From: Gossypium raimondii
Taxonomy: Eukaryota; Streptophyta; Magnoliopsida; Malvales; Malvaceae
Direction of reading: 5' to 3'
Length of the DNA stretch: 64,000 nucleotides
Assembly: GCF_025698545.1 (NCBI RefSeq)
Contig: NC_068576.1
Location: forward strand, 56,766,094 to 56,830,093
Shown: positions 24,464 through 36,461 of the stretch, piece after piece
Layout: the number at the start of each line of letters is the position of its first letter
How positions within the stretch are numbered: the first letter of the stretch is position 1
The notes under the pieces: generated by a model
Databases searched by the model: none
Told to the model about the DNA's origin: nothing
The model's input: only the letters and a program-made list of their open reading frames with translations
Program-made: the position numbers and the translations under genes

Positions 24464-25019
24464 GATATGGTTGGGAGATTTAAAGGGAGCAGCCACAGTT
24501 TTAATTGCTACGTATCGTCCAATGAGAGTGATGAAAGCGACTGCCGACATTGACGGAACTGCTCCCTTATAACCCTTATGTACATTAATTTTAAAATTTT
24601 CGTATTAAGTTATAGTTAAAGAGATATTGTTAATTGATGTATTATAATCCTTAAGCCTGCATTTGACTCTCCCACTACAGTTGACATCACGAGGAGGGTC
24701 CCACGCGCTTCATGTGATCTGTTTCCCTCTTTTAATTTTTCATCACTCCCAATATAATGTCCGCGGACCCCACTCGCCATTACGCCCAAACCAAACCTTC
24801 TAAACACGGTGATAACCAGTAACCAAAGATGTTCATTGGTCACGGGTCGCACGTCAGTTTTATGGTTATGATTATTATTATATTATTATTTTAAGTTTGG
24901 ATTGGAAATATCAAATAAATGGTGAAATAATATTAAAAACTTATAAATTACGTTTAACTATTATAATAAAATAGAAATTATATAGGTTTTTTAAAGAGAA
25001 CGAAATTGGTCGAATTAAA
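24464..25019. other. Intergenic, unusually GC-rich for this gap
   Basis: Bases 24484-24566 begin GGGAGCAG and end CTGCTCCC, an 8-base inverted repeat. 24690-24860 is noticeably less AT-rich than its flanks. No coding frame is convincing. It may be a remnant of an old promoter or transposon. Confidence 0.35.
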
Positions 25020-25515
25020 GAAATATGCTGTATTTTAAAGATATTTAAGGATTTTGTCATTTTTATATTTATTGTGATATGTTATTTTGAATAGAGAAAT
25101 GAAAACGCATTTTATAAGGTTATTCTCCTAATGGTTATAAATCCAACGGTTGTAATACCTCAAAAATCATATTTTTCTTATATAAATCCTCCAAACTTCA
25201 TTCTTTTCAATTTAAACTCAATTCTCTCAATAATTTCATTTTAAATATTTCTCTGAATATGTTATTTTATTCCTTATAATTTGTAAAATGATAAATCAAC
25301 TCATTCGTTTGGATGACAAGCACATCTCTAACGCTCAATAACAAATGGTTGAAGATCTAATTTCTAACCACAAGAAAAAAGAGAAGAAAAATAATTTAAA
25401 ACAAAGTGAAAATGTACATTATACAATGCGTTTTCATTTCTCTCTTCAAAAACAATATACTACGATAAATGTAAAAACAACAACATTAATCCCTAAATTA
25501 AAAAAATTCAACATA
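25020..25515 (+). mobile_element. Terminal-inverted-repeat element carrying a broken plant-mobile-domain (PMD) gene start
   Basis: Arms of about 100 bases (25020-25117 and 25412-25515) are reverse complements; the best part is GAGAAATGAAAACGCATT against AATGCGTTTTCATTTCTC. Between them is a TATA-like TATAAATCCTCC, a leader, and an ATG at 25288 that reads MINQLIRLDDKHISNAQ, then a TAA, then QMVEDLI. From memory, LIRLDDKHIS is the N-terminal signature of PMD/MAIN-like proteins, which are often linked to MULE transposons. The gene is cut short by the stop and by loss of everything after about 25 codons. Confidence 0.6.
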
Positions 25516-26762
25516 TAACGAAATTACTATAATAACAAACTAAACAAATACAATACAATATAAAAATATATAAACACAACATATGTGTATATACGTATTA
25601 AATTTTATGTACATAAAAATTATATATTCCAAAAATAGCATAAACACAATACAATATAAAATGTAATAAATTTTACATAAGACGAATCAACTGAACCAAA
25701 TACCAGTCCAGAGCTGTTCGAGCTATGAATAAGTTGTCTGATAATATTAGCATTAACTGTTATTTCTAATGCTATTCACGTCATGTCGATGTTTATATTT
25801 ATTTGCTAAAATAATTTAATTAAAATATTAAATATAAAAAAGGTTTGTTTTGGTAATTATCTTGAGCTTCTCAAAATCATAAAACATTTCTGTAATACGC
25901 TGGTATTCATGCTATTTTTCGCTGTTTAGAGCATGCAAATTTACCTAGAAAATTTATATATATATATAAAATTGATGAAGGAGTTTTCTTTTAATTACAC
26001 GTTTTATGATTATTTTCAAAAATAAAATAATGTTTTTGCAAAATGCCCATATTTGTATTATTTTCCGCTAATTAAAGTATACCATTTATACATAAAATTT
26101 ATGCTATAATTTTGTTTTATATAGATGTTAACATGTTCATATATACATGACTTGTTGATATAGTTTTGTATTTTTAATTTGTCAAATTATATCAAAAATA
26201 TGTTTAATTAATTAACAATTTAATTTTTTATTATTCTTAAATCCTTATCTTAAATATTTTTTAATAATATTTCGAATAATAGAAAAATATTAAAATTTGA
26301 TCAATCAATCAGATTCGGGAAAAGATTCCAACTTAGCTATTTGCTGTCGAATCCCTCCACGTAAAATCAAAAACCACAATGCAGAAATCTAATACGTCCA
26401 CGTGTCACGCATGCACGCGATTGTAATAATTACAACATCCAACTTGACTCTTTTCATTGCCCTTCAAATTTCAACAAATTTACTACATAATGACACTGAA
26501 CTTACCTTACAGTACAAGTAAATCAATCCTAAGGCGGGTTATATTCATTAACCGCCCACGTCCACACTGCTTCTCCATTCTTTGGAATTTATTTCCCCAA
26601 TGTAAAAAAGTACGACTAAATGGTAAAAATTCAACCTAAATATAAAATTACTATACATATTACAAACAAACAAACTTCGGTATATTCTTCACCTTCTTTT
26701 ACCAGAGAAGAATGGATAGGTAAATTAGTAAATTATCACCAATAAGCTATTTATTTACTGTC
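25516..26762. other. Intergenic, 3' flank of the aspartic protease gene
   Basis: Very AT-rich. A G-box/ABRE core CACGTG lies at 26399-26404 with another ACGT at 26394-26397. No gene is seen. Confidence 0.5.
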
Positions 26763-28241
26763 TTAACATTTATGAGGAGAGAACCCGACCTTATTATTAG
26801 CCAAATCGAAGCTCACACGTGTCCCTTGCTGTTGTACGTTCCCAATTATAGACAAAGACGACGTCGTGGGGGCAAACGCCAAGCAATACGTTCCCGATGA
26901 GTCCACCGGTATCAAATAATTTTTCGCCGGCAAGTCCAGTGACATTCCGCCGCTGAAATGAAACGCCACTGTCGGGACCCTAACACTGGTTCTTGAAGAC
27001 AAGTCGTAGCACGTGTCGAACAACGCAACCCCACCGGTGGTCGGCAAGTCCGGCGATAATTTCACGAACGCGTCGCGGAGTGCGTTGTAAGCCTCCGCTT
27101 GCAACCGTGTTATGGCCGTCCCGCAGTCGACGATCACTCCTCCGTTTCCCGATTGTTCCAACTCGAAAAAGCCCGGCGGGAGTTGAACAGGTTGGCCGCC
27201 TACGCTAAGCCCGGTCAGACCGACGTAATAAAAGGTATCCACCTTTCGGCTCCTTATTAACGGAGCAACCACTGAGTCAGCCGGTAACCCGGAGTTGAAA
27301 TCCAACGTCGACGAACCCGCTGAGTCACGATCCACTAAACAATAAGAAAACGACGTCGCTTTAATCTGAGATGTTAAAGACAAGGGACCACCACCGAGTC
27401 CAACCAAACCGGCAGCTGCAACAAATAAGCCTTCGTTGGTATGGCCACAACCCATAGCAACGCCTTTGATATCACCGGAGTTCCCAAACGACACCGTTTC
27501 AGTCACGAAATCCCCTACTGTGTAAGATCCATCACCGTAGGACACCTGGTAAAGACATTTCCCGCCACGACAAGCCGATTGTCGTAGAAGAGAACATTGC
27601 CTTGACTCGCAAGTAACCGGACTGTAAGTCGACGACGCCGACGGGTCAAAAATCGGGTCGGATTGTTGGTAACAATCCGTACATGGTTCACATTGGATCC
27701 AATTAACATCACTCCCGGTATCAAGAACCATGTAGAATTGTTTAGCCGGGTTACCGACTCCGACCCGGGTAAAATACTCCCCACTCCCTTGGCTCGTACC
27801 GGAAATAACAGGGGTGGAAAGCGCCTCTGGTTCTAACTCGGTAACAACAGGCTTCAGCTCAGTTTTGCGCACCCCATTGACAGCGAGTAGTACCTCGGTG
27901 GTGAGCGTGTTAACTCGAGCTGAATCACGGTCGAGTCGGGATCGGACCAGGTTTTTATAATCAACATGATGGGTTTTTCGCAAAGAGCCCCGTGAATGAA
28001 GTGGAATCGAAAAACCAGAACCCGATGAAGAAGAAGAGTTGAAGAAAAGGGGTTGGCTTTTGGAAAAGCCATTAGAAATTTGAGGATCAAAGGAAAGAAT
28101 ATGCTGAGCTTGTTTCAAAGAAGCTAAGACATCGAGGATTTTTGTTGTTGGTGAAGGGGAATTACGAGCTAAAGTGGAAGCAAACAAGAAGGAAAACAAG
28201 AAGAAAAGTGAAAGCTTTGAAGAAGATGATGAAGTAGCCAT
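26763..28241 (-). CDS. ASPG1: Aspartic protease, ASPG1-like (A1 family, nepenthesin type)
   Basis: Intronless, 492 residues. The N-terminal hydrophobic run at about residues 8-25 (LSLFFLFSFLFASTLA) is a signal peptide, so the enzyme enters the secretory pathway. A pro-region reaches about residue 155. The mature enzyme begins near GEYFTRVGVG. The first catalytic motif is DTGSD with Asp174. A Cys-rich insert follows (WIQCEPCTDCYQQSDPIFD), as in nepenthesin-like plant proteases. The flap region contains YGDGS. The second catalytic motif is DCGTA with Asp372, where Cys replaces the usual Ser/Thr. I recall the same DCG in Arabidopsis ASPG1, where the enzyme acts in guard-cell ABA responses, so it is probably a clade trait. 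The C-terminus SIIGNVQQQGTRVSFD is typical. Confidence 0.93.
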   Translation of the reverse strand: MATSSSSSKLSLFFLFSFLFASTLARNSPSPTTKILDVLASLKQAQHILSFDPQISNGFSKSQPLFFNSSSSSGSGFSIPLHSRGSLRKTHHVDYKNLVRSRLDRDSARVNTLTTEVLLAVNGVRKTELKPVVTELEPEALSTPVISGTSQGSGEYFTRVGVGNPAKQFYMVLDTGSDVNWIQCEPCTDCYQQSDPIFDPSASSTYSPVTCESRQCSLLRQSACRGGKCLYQVSYGDGSYTVGDFVTETVSFGNSGDIKGVAMGCGHTNEGLFVAAAGLVGLGGGPLSLTSQIKATSFSYCLVDRDSAGSSTLDFNSGLPADSVVAPLIRSRKVDTFYYVGLTGLSVGGQPVQLPPGFFELEQSGNGGVIVDCGTAITRLQAEAYNALRDAFVKLSPDLPTTGGVALFDTCYDLSSRTSVRVPTVAFHFSGGMSLDLPAKNYLIPVDSSGTYCLAFAPTTSSLSIIGNVQQQGTRVSFDLANNKVGFSPHKC

Positions 28242-29987
28242 TGTTGTTTATTTGGGTGACTGAATTTGAAAGAGTTTAGTGGGGGTTTTATTTTGGTTTA
28301 GAAAAAGGGGAGAAGGAGAAGAACGTCACCGTCAGGCTTTGTTGGCAGACATTAAAGGCTTCAGCTAGAAGCAGATGAGAGACGGTGAGTGGCAGAGCTT
28401 TGAAACATACTATCTATGGTTGTCAATCTTTTCTTATCTTCTTTTATTTTTATTTGTCCATAACAATAATATAATAATATGAAGGATTAATTGCACCATA
28501 GTCCTCTTACTATGGTTCATATTTTAATTAATTTTTAAATATCAATATCATATTAATCAAATCTTCGCAATGGGCAAATATGAGGGGACACTTAGTGACT
28601 TTTGCCCCCCTCAAGTGGTAAAATGGCTTTCTATATCTCTTAAAAAGTTATAAAATTACAATTAAGCATAATAATAAAATTGATATTAGACTCCAAAAAT
28701 TTATAATTCAAATTTCAATTCCCTAGACCCTAGGTCAATTTAGCCATTAGTTTCACCATTAAAACTAGCTCAATTTTAGCCTAGAAAATATTAAAAACTC
28801 ATGGATTAAATTATAAGCTCGTGAATACATACTACATAGATATCGTACAACGTAGATTTGACATGTTGAAAAATAAAACAATTCTTCTAAATTTAATCCA
28901 TATGATTTAAATATGCTTGTGTCGTATTAAAGTTGTTATTTAAAATTCAATAAAAACATTTTGAAATTATGAGATGAATTTAAAATCAGAGGAATAATTT
29001 GAATACTTCTGATGAAATTAACCCTAAAAATTAATCTCCATTTCAATCCAACCCGTGATAAAAACATTGTGTGAAAGTTTTGGATTAACGATGACGACAG
29101 GCACTAATATTATATATAGTAAAATATTTTTATATCTAATTTTGATAAATAAAATATTTTTATCTAAGTTAAAAAATCGATCTCATCCCAATTATTTAGA
29201 AAAGATACGAGTGCCGTTCTTTTTCTCTTTAAATTCCAAAATTTTGTTTAAATACCTTTTTATATATATAAAGACTTCAATATATGACAAGTTAGAATAT
29301 ATTTCTAGTCGACTTTAGTTTCAGTTTATTAAACAAAGGATAAAGCGATTTTAAAGAAGTGAAGGAAATCAACTTAAGTTTGACGCAATGTTGTATGATT
29401 CGTCAATCATAATTGATGTCCTAACTAAATATTCATCTATAGGAGCACATATACTATAGATTATGACACATGTACGTGCCTAAAAAATTAAATTTAAAAA
29501 AATAAAAGCACTCCATAATAATATTTTACTTTTTAAATGAAAATAAAATGTGATTTTTATTAAAATTAAAAGGTTGTGATGGTTCAAATTTAATATTCAT
29601 ATGATGTGTATGTATTTTGTTAAAATTATAATAATATAAAAATATAAATACCATTGTAATAACATTTGTTGCTTTGGGAAGCAACAGCAAATTTTGGGAT
29701 TAAGTTTTAAAACATCTAATTAAATTTTTTAAAAAATTAAGAGTATTTAATTGAGACTTTCAAAAAATTCAAAAGAAAATGAAAATTTCTAAAAATTTTA
29801 AAAAGCCTTACAATTCGCCCTTCATAATTAAACTGAGATTGTTAATATATATAGATTTTATATATTATGAAACTAATAGCAGCATTCACAATTAAATGAG
29901 TTTTAATTGGTTTTAACTCCTAATTAAAACAGATTAAGTGTTTTCACGTACACATTAAACTATCCTTATTGCTTATACTATCTAATC
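28242..29987. other. Intergenic: ASPG1-like promoter side, then AT-rich repeat debris
   Basis: 28242-28440 should hold the protease promoter and leader. 28580-28750 and 29675-29820 look like old fragments of the kind of AT-rich element seen at 3896-4155, without clear ends. No gene is supported. Confidence 0.4.
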
Positions 29988-30220
29988 GACCCAGAGGTTA
30001 TGCCACTAAATGGTAAAATTTCAATTTAGACCTTTAATAATTTATAAAATTTTAAACTAATAAATGATAAAATTATATTTTAACTCCCAAAAATAATAAA
30101 ATTTTGATTTAACCCTTTAAATTTATAAAGATATAATTTATTGAAATAATAAAATTATATTTTTACTATCGTAAAAATATATAATTTAATTTTAGCTCTA
30201 AAAATTTTCCGCCTCCACTG
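29988..30220. mobile_element. Degenerate hAT-type MITE with flanking duplication
   Basis: TATCTAATC occurs exactly at 29979-29987 and again at 30221-30229. The right terminus CCGCCTCCACTG is the hAT-style end also seen in the element at 3896-4155. The left terminus has decayed (CCCAGAGG). hAT elements make 8-bp duplications; the ninth matching base may be chance. Confidence 0.6.
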
Positions 30221-30380
30221 TATCTAATCAGATTATGTTTGAATGACGTAGACTACACATACATACATATGTACAGATTATGAAATTTCTATCCATACTT
30301 TCAACGCTATACATATATTTCTCTTGCCATCATGAAAGAAGACATTATGAGCAGATGAAACTTAATTCCGCGGGGGAGGT

Positions 30381-33300
30381 TCAGATTTTTATCTCCGATG
30401 GGGCTTTGTCGGAGCCATTGCTGCATTTGGCAAAATACCATATTTTAAGTCAGATAATTCGGAAGGGAAACGGGAAGAGTTCCGGGAAAAAGAGAAGGCG
30501 AACGATAACCTGAGGTAGCTTAGAGCTGACATTCGATATAGACAAGTGAAGAAAACTAGGATATGCAAACCAATTGTGTAGAAAAATGCAAATTTTCGAG
30601 CATATCTGCATACTGAGGTAATTCATTACTGAATCAATGAACTCTCTATTAATACCAAGGGTTAATGTACTATATGAAATTTAACTTTCCAATTTGTTTT
30701 AAATTTTCTTTTATCCAAATTAATCTCTACATGGAACTTGACGATTATTTCAATATTAAAATTTGAGTATTTTTGTCCAAGTTAATATCAGATATTTCCT
30801 TTAAAAATTACACAAAAGGTTTAAACCCTAATGTATGAAAATTTGTTAAGTTCAAGAACTATCTTGAACAAAAAATTCAATCTCCAATGTTAGAGCACTT
30901 GAAAAAAATTTAGATCTCAATATGTAAATAATTGTTTGATTCAAATCCTAATATAAAAATAATTGTTAAATTCAAAAATTAATTTGGAAAAAAAAATTCT
31001 AACCCAAAATAGTTATCCAATTTAAACCCAAATAGTGCATTAAACCTAATACCAATGAATAACATAAACATTGCAAAATGGAAATTGTTTTCGCCACGTG
31101 TTATTAGACAATATGGTGAGATCACTTGAGAAATACATGCATATTTGAAGGCATGCATGGTAATACATGAAAAATGTAGACCTTACTACGCGGCCCCAAA
31201 CCGATTACTTGAAACATAAGTTGATCCACAGAGAGTGGTCTATCCTTGTAATAAACTAAAAATGATAAACATGAAATACGACAGGGACCTAGACTACCCT
31301 TGATGATAATGCTAGATGCCTCGAATCTACCGCAAGCTTTATATACGTCCTTGCACTCAAAGGAAAATGCAAAGAAGGGAATGGAAGATCCCACCAATTT
31401 AAGAATGCAATTCGACAATGAAATAAAACCGTACTTGTTTCCCATGAGAAAACGACCACTGCTGAGTGTGATTCGGTCTCTGAAGCCCAACTCCTTGTAT
31501 CTTTTTTCTCTCTATTAGAGAGCCTACTCAAATTAGTCCCTCTATTATTAAATAAATCAATTTAATCTCTATACGATTTAAAAGAATCAAATAAAGTGAA
31601 ATTAAAATAGAGTTAACATTTGTTGTTTAAAAAAAATATCATTTATTGTTTACAAAGTTAATATTTTTAAAATTTTTATGATTCGTAAATGAAATCTTTT
31701 GTTTAGAATTGAACTGCCATTGAAAAAATAATTTTTAAGACATTTTTATATAGTAAAGGTTCACTATGTTATAATTTGGAGTTATTTGATTCTTTTTAAT
31801 AGTATAGGATCTAAATTAATCCATTTTATAATAGAGGGACTAATTTGATCAAATCTCTATAATACAGGAACCTCCCAGGTACTTTAACCTAAAAAGAATT
31901 AGAACCTTGAATCTATCTTAACATTTGCAGAGGGAAGTAATACTTGAGCTTTGTTTCATCAGAGTCTTCGATTGAACCGAAGACATACGTACCATTGTTC
32001 CACATATAATGAAGCACACTGGCACGGATACATGAGTTATGCTTTAAAGAAGAAATGCGAGTATGAACTTTAATCTCGTGGGGCTCATGTAAACTCGAAC
32101 AAAACCAAAAATCCGTGAACGGACATTGGCTCTTGTCTTCTAAAATAATGTAATGGAAGAAGCAAAAGGGTCTCTGCAGGCCTAAGTTCAGATTTAAACG
32201 AGATGACTCGAGTATGTGAATCTAACAGAACTATATATTACTGAAAGGAGCTCAAGCTTACCAACCTTTCTAGAGAAAGCTGCAAAGGGATTAATATCAT
32301 CCTCATACATCTTCTTGTACTTGGAATCAACATCTGAGGAAAAACCACTTTCAAGATCTTCTGCGTACTTAAAAGTGATCGAATGAAAGAATTTCAACTT
32401 CAAGAAGCTAAAGACACTAGATAAAAATTATGAGAGGTTCCAAAAAGAGGTTACCTTTTTCAATCCTCTAGAAATTACTTTCTCCTGGTTATAGTCCGGG
32501 AATCTTTCCATAAAGTTTAACGTTGTCAGTTTTTGTTTTCTCTAGGTCTGCAGTTTGTGCCCTTATCTTCTCCTTTAATTGCCTTATTTCCTGTGAAATA
32601 CGGAACATTGCAGAAACCATAACCTTAATGCGTAAAATAAAAATTCCATCAAATGCAAGTATGAGTAGACATGTCAACAGCATACTTCTTCAGTTTCTTG
32701 CAAACGCGCCCTAAATCGATTACGCTGGTTGCAGATCACTTTCAGCATTGAGGCCTGGTCTTTATCTGAGGAAACTTGCTTCTGATCTATGTTCTTCTCC
32801 AGAATAGGTAATGGACTAACAAATCAGAACAAACTCATTCTGAAAACTGAACTATTTCTCTTGCAAAACATACTTCAATTTGATGTCAATTTTTTCCTGT
32901 CTATAAATATTCATTACGGTCCATGATATGAAGGATTTAAATGCAAGTTTAACATTATCAGTCAGAAAAATATTTCTTGCAACAATATACCGTACACATG
33001 TACCACTGCACTTCTTAACAGGTTAAACCATGCCACCCTCAATGAGTGCTTAGAACAATGATATAGATTCTTTCCTAACCTAACATTATCTGATTAAAAT
33101 CAGGTTGGCAAGTGTTGCTGATGCTGGTTCTTTACATGTAACTAATTTTTTATTAAGGTTGGACAATTTGACTTCTTTAAGAGGCCCCTTGGTAGAAGAC
33201 AAAGAAATAAGAAACGAGGAAGCAAAGTTCTCCGGAGATTATACTCCATACTGGTTATGGCTAGAAATGACATGGAGCTAGAATGGATTTATGCAATACA

Positions 33301-36300
33301 ATATACATGGACAATATGAATACAATGTTTTTTAAGTAAACAGAAAATTACTAACATCATGTTTTTAAGTTATGTTCGAGTTTTCTTTGGTACTAAGTCA
33401 GATTTTGTGCAGAAGTATACATACCAGTAACTTATATATGTAGAGAAACAAAAAAGAACTAATATACCTCAGAAAGTTCATTCCCGGTACTCTCTGAAAT
33501 ATCCCAATCATCAAAAAGAGTCCCTTTCCATTCTTTTGAACTATAACCCTGCAGTAAAGACAAACTAAGAATTGTTAAAGCAACTAATTGACAGTATCAA
33601 TCATTCACAAGGTAAGAGAATTCACATATGGAAATCATTAGAGGAAATTTCTGTAAGAAGCACATAATGAAGCGGGTAAAAAAATGTCATTTTCAGAATG
33701 CCAGAAGAAAGTGATCCAAACCTTCAATATATCATCTTCTAACTTCTGTATTAGCTTTTGTTGTTCGTTAACCTTTTCTGTGAGTTCTCTTATTTTGCCA
33801 TCATCTGTTTCCAGCAAAGATATTTTCTCGGAAAGTTTGACCTGAAAACCAGTATAAGATACATGATCATGGCTAGTATATGATGGTTAAAACACATCAA
33901 AATCTAACTCCTATAAAAAATTTCAAAGGAAGAATACAGAATAAGTTGATAACCACAGATTCCACAAGATACTGTCTTATTATTGTTTGATCAAGACTGG
34001 ACAAGATCTCAACAATCCACTAAAAACACTTCTTCCCCACTAGTAGCAGCTTCCCAATCTTCAGCCTCGACTGAGTTATAACCCACTGCCTACATATCCA
34101 ACAATGATAGAAAGATACATTGAGATCACTTCTTGCTTGTTTTGATTGTTTTCAAGCAAGACCAACAGAACAAGAAACTGTTAGAACGAAGTCTGTACCT
34201 GCAAAATTTTCACTTTCTTACGTAAACCCTCAACCAATTTTTCTGTTGGTCTTGTTTGAAGCTCTTTCTTCATCCCCTCACTAACAACTTCCTAGTTTGA
34301 CAAATAAGAAGATCGAATAGGAACCGAAACTTAAAAACCTTTTCATATGAATAAAAAAACATTCATTTCAACAAATAATAATTAATACAGAAATTTAAAA
34401 TTTTTTAAAAGTGTCAGCTCTAGTAACAGTTTTGTTATACGATGATAATAATTTATATATATTATATATTTTATTATATAATAACCCGACCCGGGTCCAA
34501 CCCGGTATAATAAAAAGAGGCGGACATCAGACCATTGGGGATCCCTCCTGATCTCTCTGCTTCTGGACCTTCCTCTCATTTTGCCATTTCTCTTCCCATC
34601 TCTCCATTTCTGTTGATAAATTGTATCAACAACCCTAGTTAACCTCAAATGACTACAGTGGAGTTCATGAGAAGGAAATTACAATTTCTTACAACATAAA
34701 TATAAAGAATGGTGATAGTGACCATAAATACTGTTGTCTTATGAAACTAAAGTGGAATTCGGTAAAAAAGTTATGAGCAATTCATTTCAATTATTATACT
34801 CTTTTCCCCTCAAATGAAACAACGATTTTTTATTTAACAAAAAAACCAGCCATGATGTCAATTGATTAATATACCATTTGCAGACAGTTATATAATTAAT
34901 ATCACCAAAATACTCCATCAAACAATTTTCAAATTTAATCCAAAATATATTATCATTTTCTGGACCTTAGTTTTACCATCTCACGCAAATAAAAGATGGA
35001 TTAACATTAATGAAGTCAATCAATTTAAAAGTAAAGTAGGAAGGCATACAAGTGATAGAATGCAAAAGTATGATCGTATTCCAAAGAATTACGAATTACT
35101 GAGCTAATACTTACAGTAATTGAAGCAAGACCAGGATAAGGATCGGGAGCCTCATAAAGCTTTTGGTATATGTTCAGGAAAGTATTCTCACCAAATTTTG
35201 CTCTCTTTGTAAGATTATCAATTTCTTCTTGGTAACCCTTAAGCAATGAATTAAATAAGCGTAACTTTTCCTCTGCTGAAGCTTTCTTGAAATCTGTTAA
35301 CGTGACAAATAAGTATTTTAGATATGGCATTTCTCTATGCAGATTGTTGATACAGAGATATACACAAGCATGGAGGATAAAAAGAAAAGGGAAAATTTAT
35401 AGTTAGCCTTATCTTTGCAGTAATAATAAAATAACCACCAAACAGTTTTCCTCTATAAATTGCATTATTCCCTCTCCTTTTCTTACCTTTTCGCCCAAGT
35501 AACTGGACCAAAAAACTAGAAAATTTTAGCTGTTTTATCTACGATGGACATAAAAAGGATCAGACATTAGAGGTTTTGAACTAACGTCTACGTGTGACAA
35601 ACACGCACCGAGAAATAGTAGGTTAATGCATTTCTATTTAACTTTAGAAACATACTGCACGACAAGGCTACCCTACATCCTTGTTAAGAAACCTGCAAAA
35701 AGTGATTATGATTGATATACAGACATGGACATACAAGTAGGAGAAAACAATACTTCTTGTACTCTCGCAAGCTTCCGTCTATTTTTTTGGCTGTTTTCCA
35801 GATTTTCAGCTATTCTGAGTCCTTGTCCATCAAGCAAGCTTTTCTCCTTTTCCAGATCAAGTTCTACAAAAGAAAGGAAATCCATACCCATCCCAAGGAT
35901 AATTATTTTTTTTATTCGATTATACTAGCACATAGTGATAGTTACATACAATGCACACTAAAAAATGTTAGTAATATATATTTTTCTAAAACTATATATA
36001 AGTGATCTAAGGATAACAAAACGGAGGCAAAATGCATAACATTGAGACTTCTAATCTTTCAAATTTCTAATTAGATATTAGTAATCATATTTATATTTCC
36101 ATTATAAATAAAATTATCAAAGGACAAATTAATAATTCCATTTTCTATTTCTCACTTTGTGCTCCTACGATCAAAGTGAAATCGACTAACAACTTCAACA
36201 ACAACAAAAATGCAGTTTATCATCTAAAAATCACTTACATGAAAACCAGTGAACAAACAGATTGAGCAACCTAAATAAATCGATAAAACAGCTCGCCAAA

Positions 36301-36461
36301 ACAAAAATTAGCACCTAGATATATATACATTTATAAAAATCAGAATAATTTTCAATGTAACTAAAATCGATAATACCTTTCCAGAAATTGGAGACAATGA
36401 AGACGGAAGAAGATGAAGGGTTGGATTCAACCGGGTCGGATCCACCTTGTGGAGTATCCAT
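30381..36461 (-). pseudogene. Decayed CASP-like golgin gene
   Basis: CASP is a Golgi coiled-coil protein with a C-terminal membrane anchor (about 690 residues in Arabidopsis, from memory). Recognisable exons: 36461-36377, 35863 to about 35769, 35293-35115, 34291-34199, 34084 to about 34008, 33841-33722, 33548-33468, 32796-32686, 32590-32455, 32367-32266, 31511-31435, 30605-30510 and 30420-30381. They encode landmarks such as KEKSLLDGQGLRIAEN, LLKGYQEEIDNLTKRAKFGE, KLYGKI, DLESGFSSDV, GFRDRITLSSGRFL and FFYTIGLHILV. Faults: the exon 32590-32455 is 8 bases short and runs into TAA at 32491-32489; the roughly 230-residue central coiled-coil block is absent between 35115 and 34291; the exon after SGEE is not found; and a small exon needed for phase before DFKKAS is not found. 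Surviving splice sites are intact, so it may still be transcribed. Confidence 0.8.
31512..31889. mobile_element. Foldback family 2, copy B, truncated at a pseudogene exon
   Basis: Same interior as copy A (AAATCTTTTG, AATTGAACTGCCATTGAAAA, GAGGGACTAATTTGATC). The right end GGTACTTTAACC is intact. The left end lacks its last 20 or so bases and abuts the CASP-like exon that starts at 31511. The AG of that exon's acceptor is supplied by element sequence. Confidence 0.85.

Noticed and set aside
30360-30516. Plus-strand frame with a membrane-like segment (DFYLRWGFVGAIAAFGKIPY) and a charged tail
   Set aside because: It lies antisense to the last two exons and intron of the CASP-like gene, whose minus-strand exons (ALSYLS, then NGSDKAPSEIKI) fit family and phase. 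It has no start and a stop just upstream, so it is a shadow.
31122-31490. 122-codon minus-strand open frame beginning MGFRDRITLSSGRF
   Set aside because: Only the first part, up to MGNK, is an exon of the CASP-like gene. The rest is read-through into intron past the donor at 31435.
34382-34648. 88-codon minus-strand frame with Arg-rich stretch
   Set aside because: No match to the coiled coil expected at this place in the CASP gene and no family recognised; probably chance in filler DNA.
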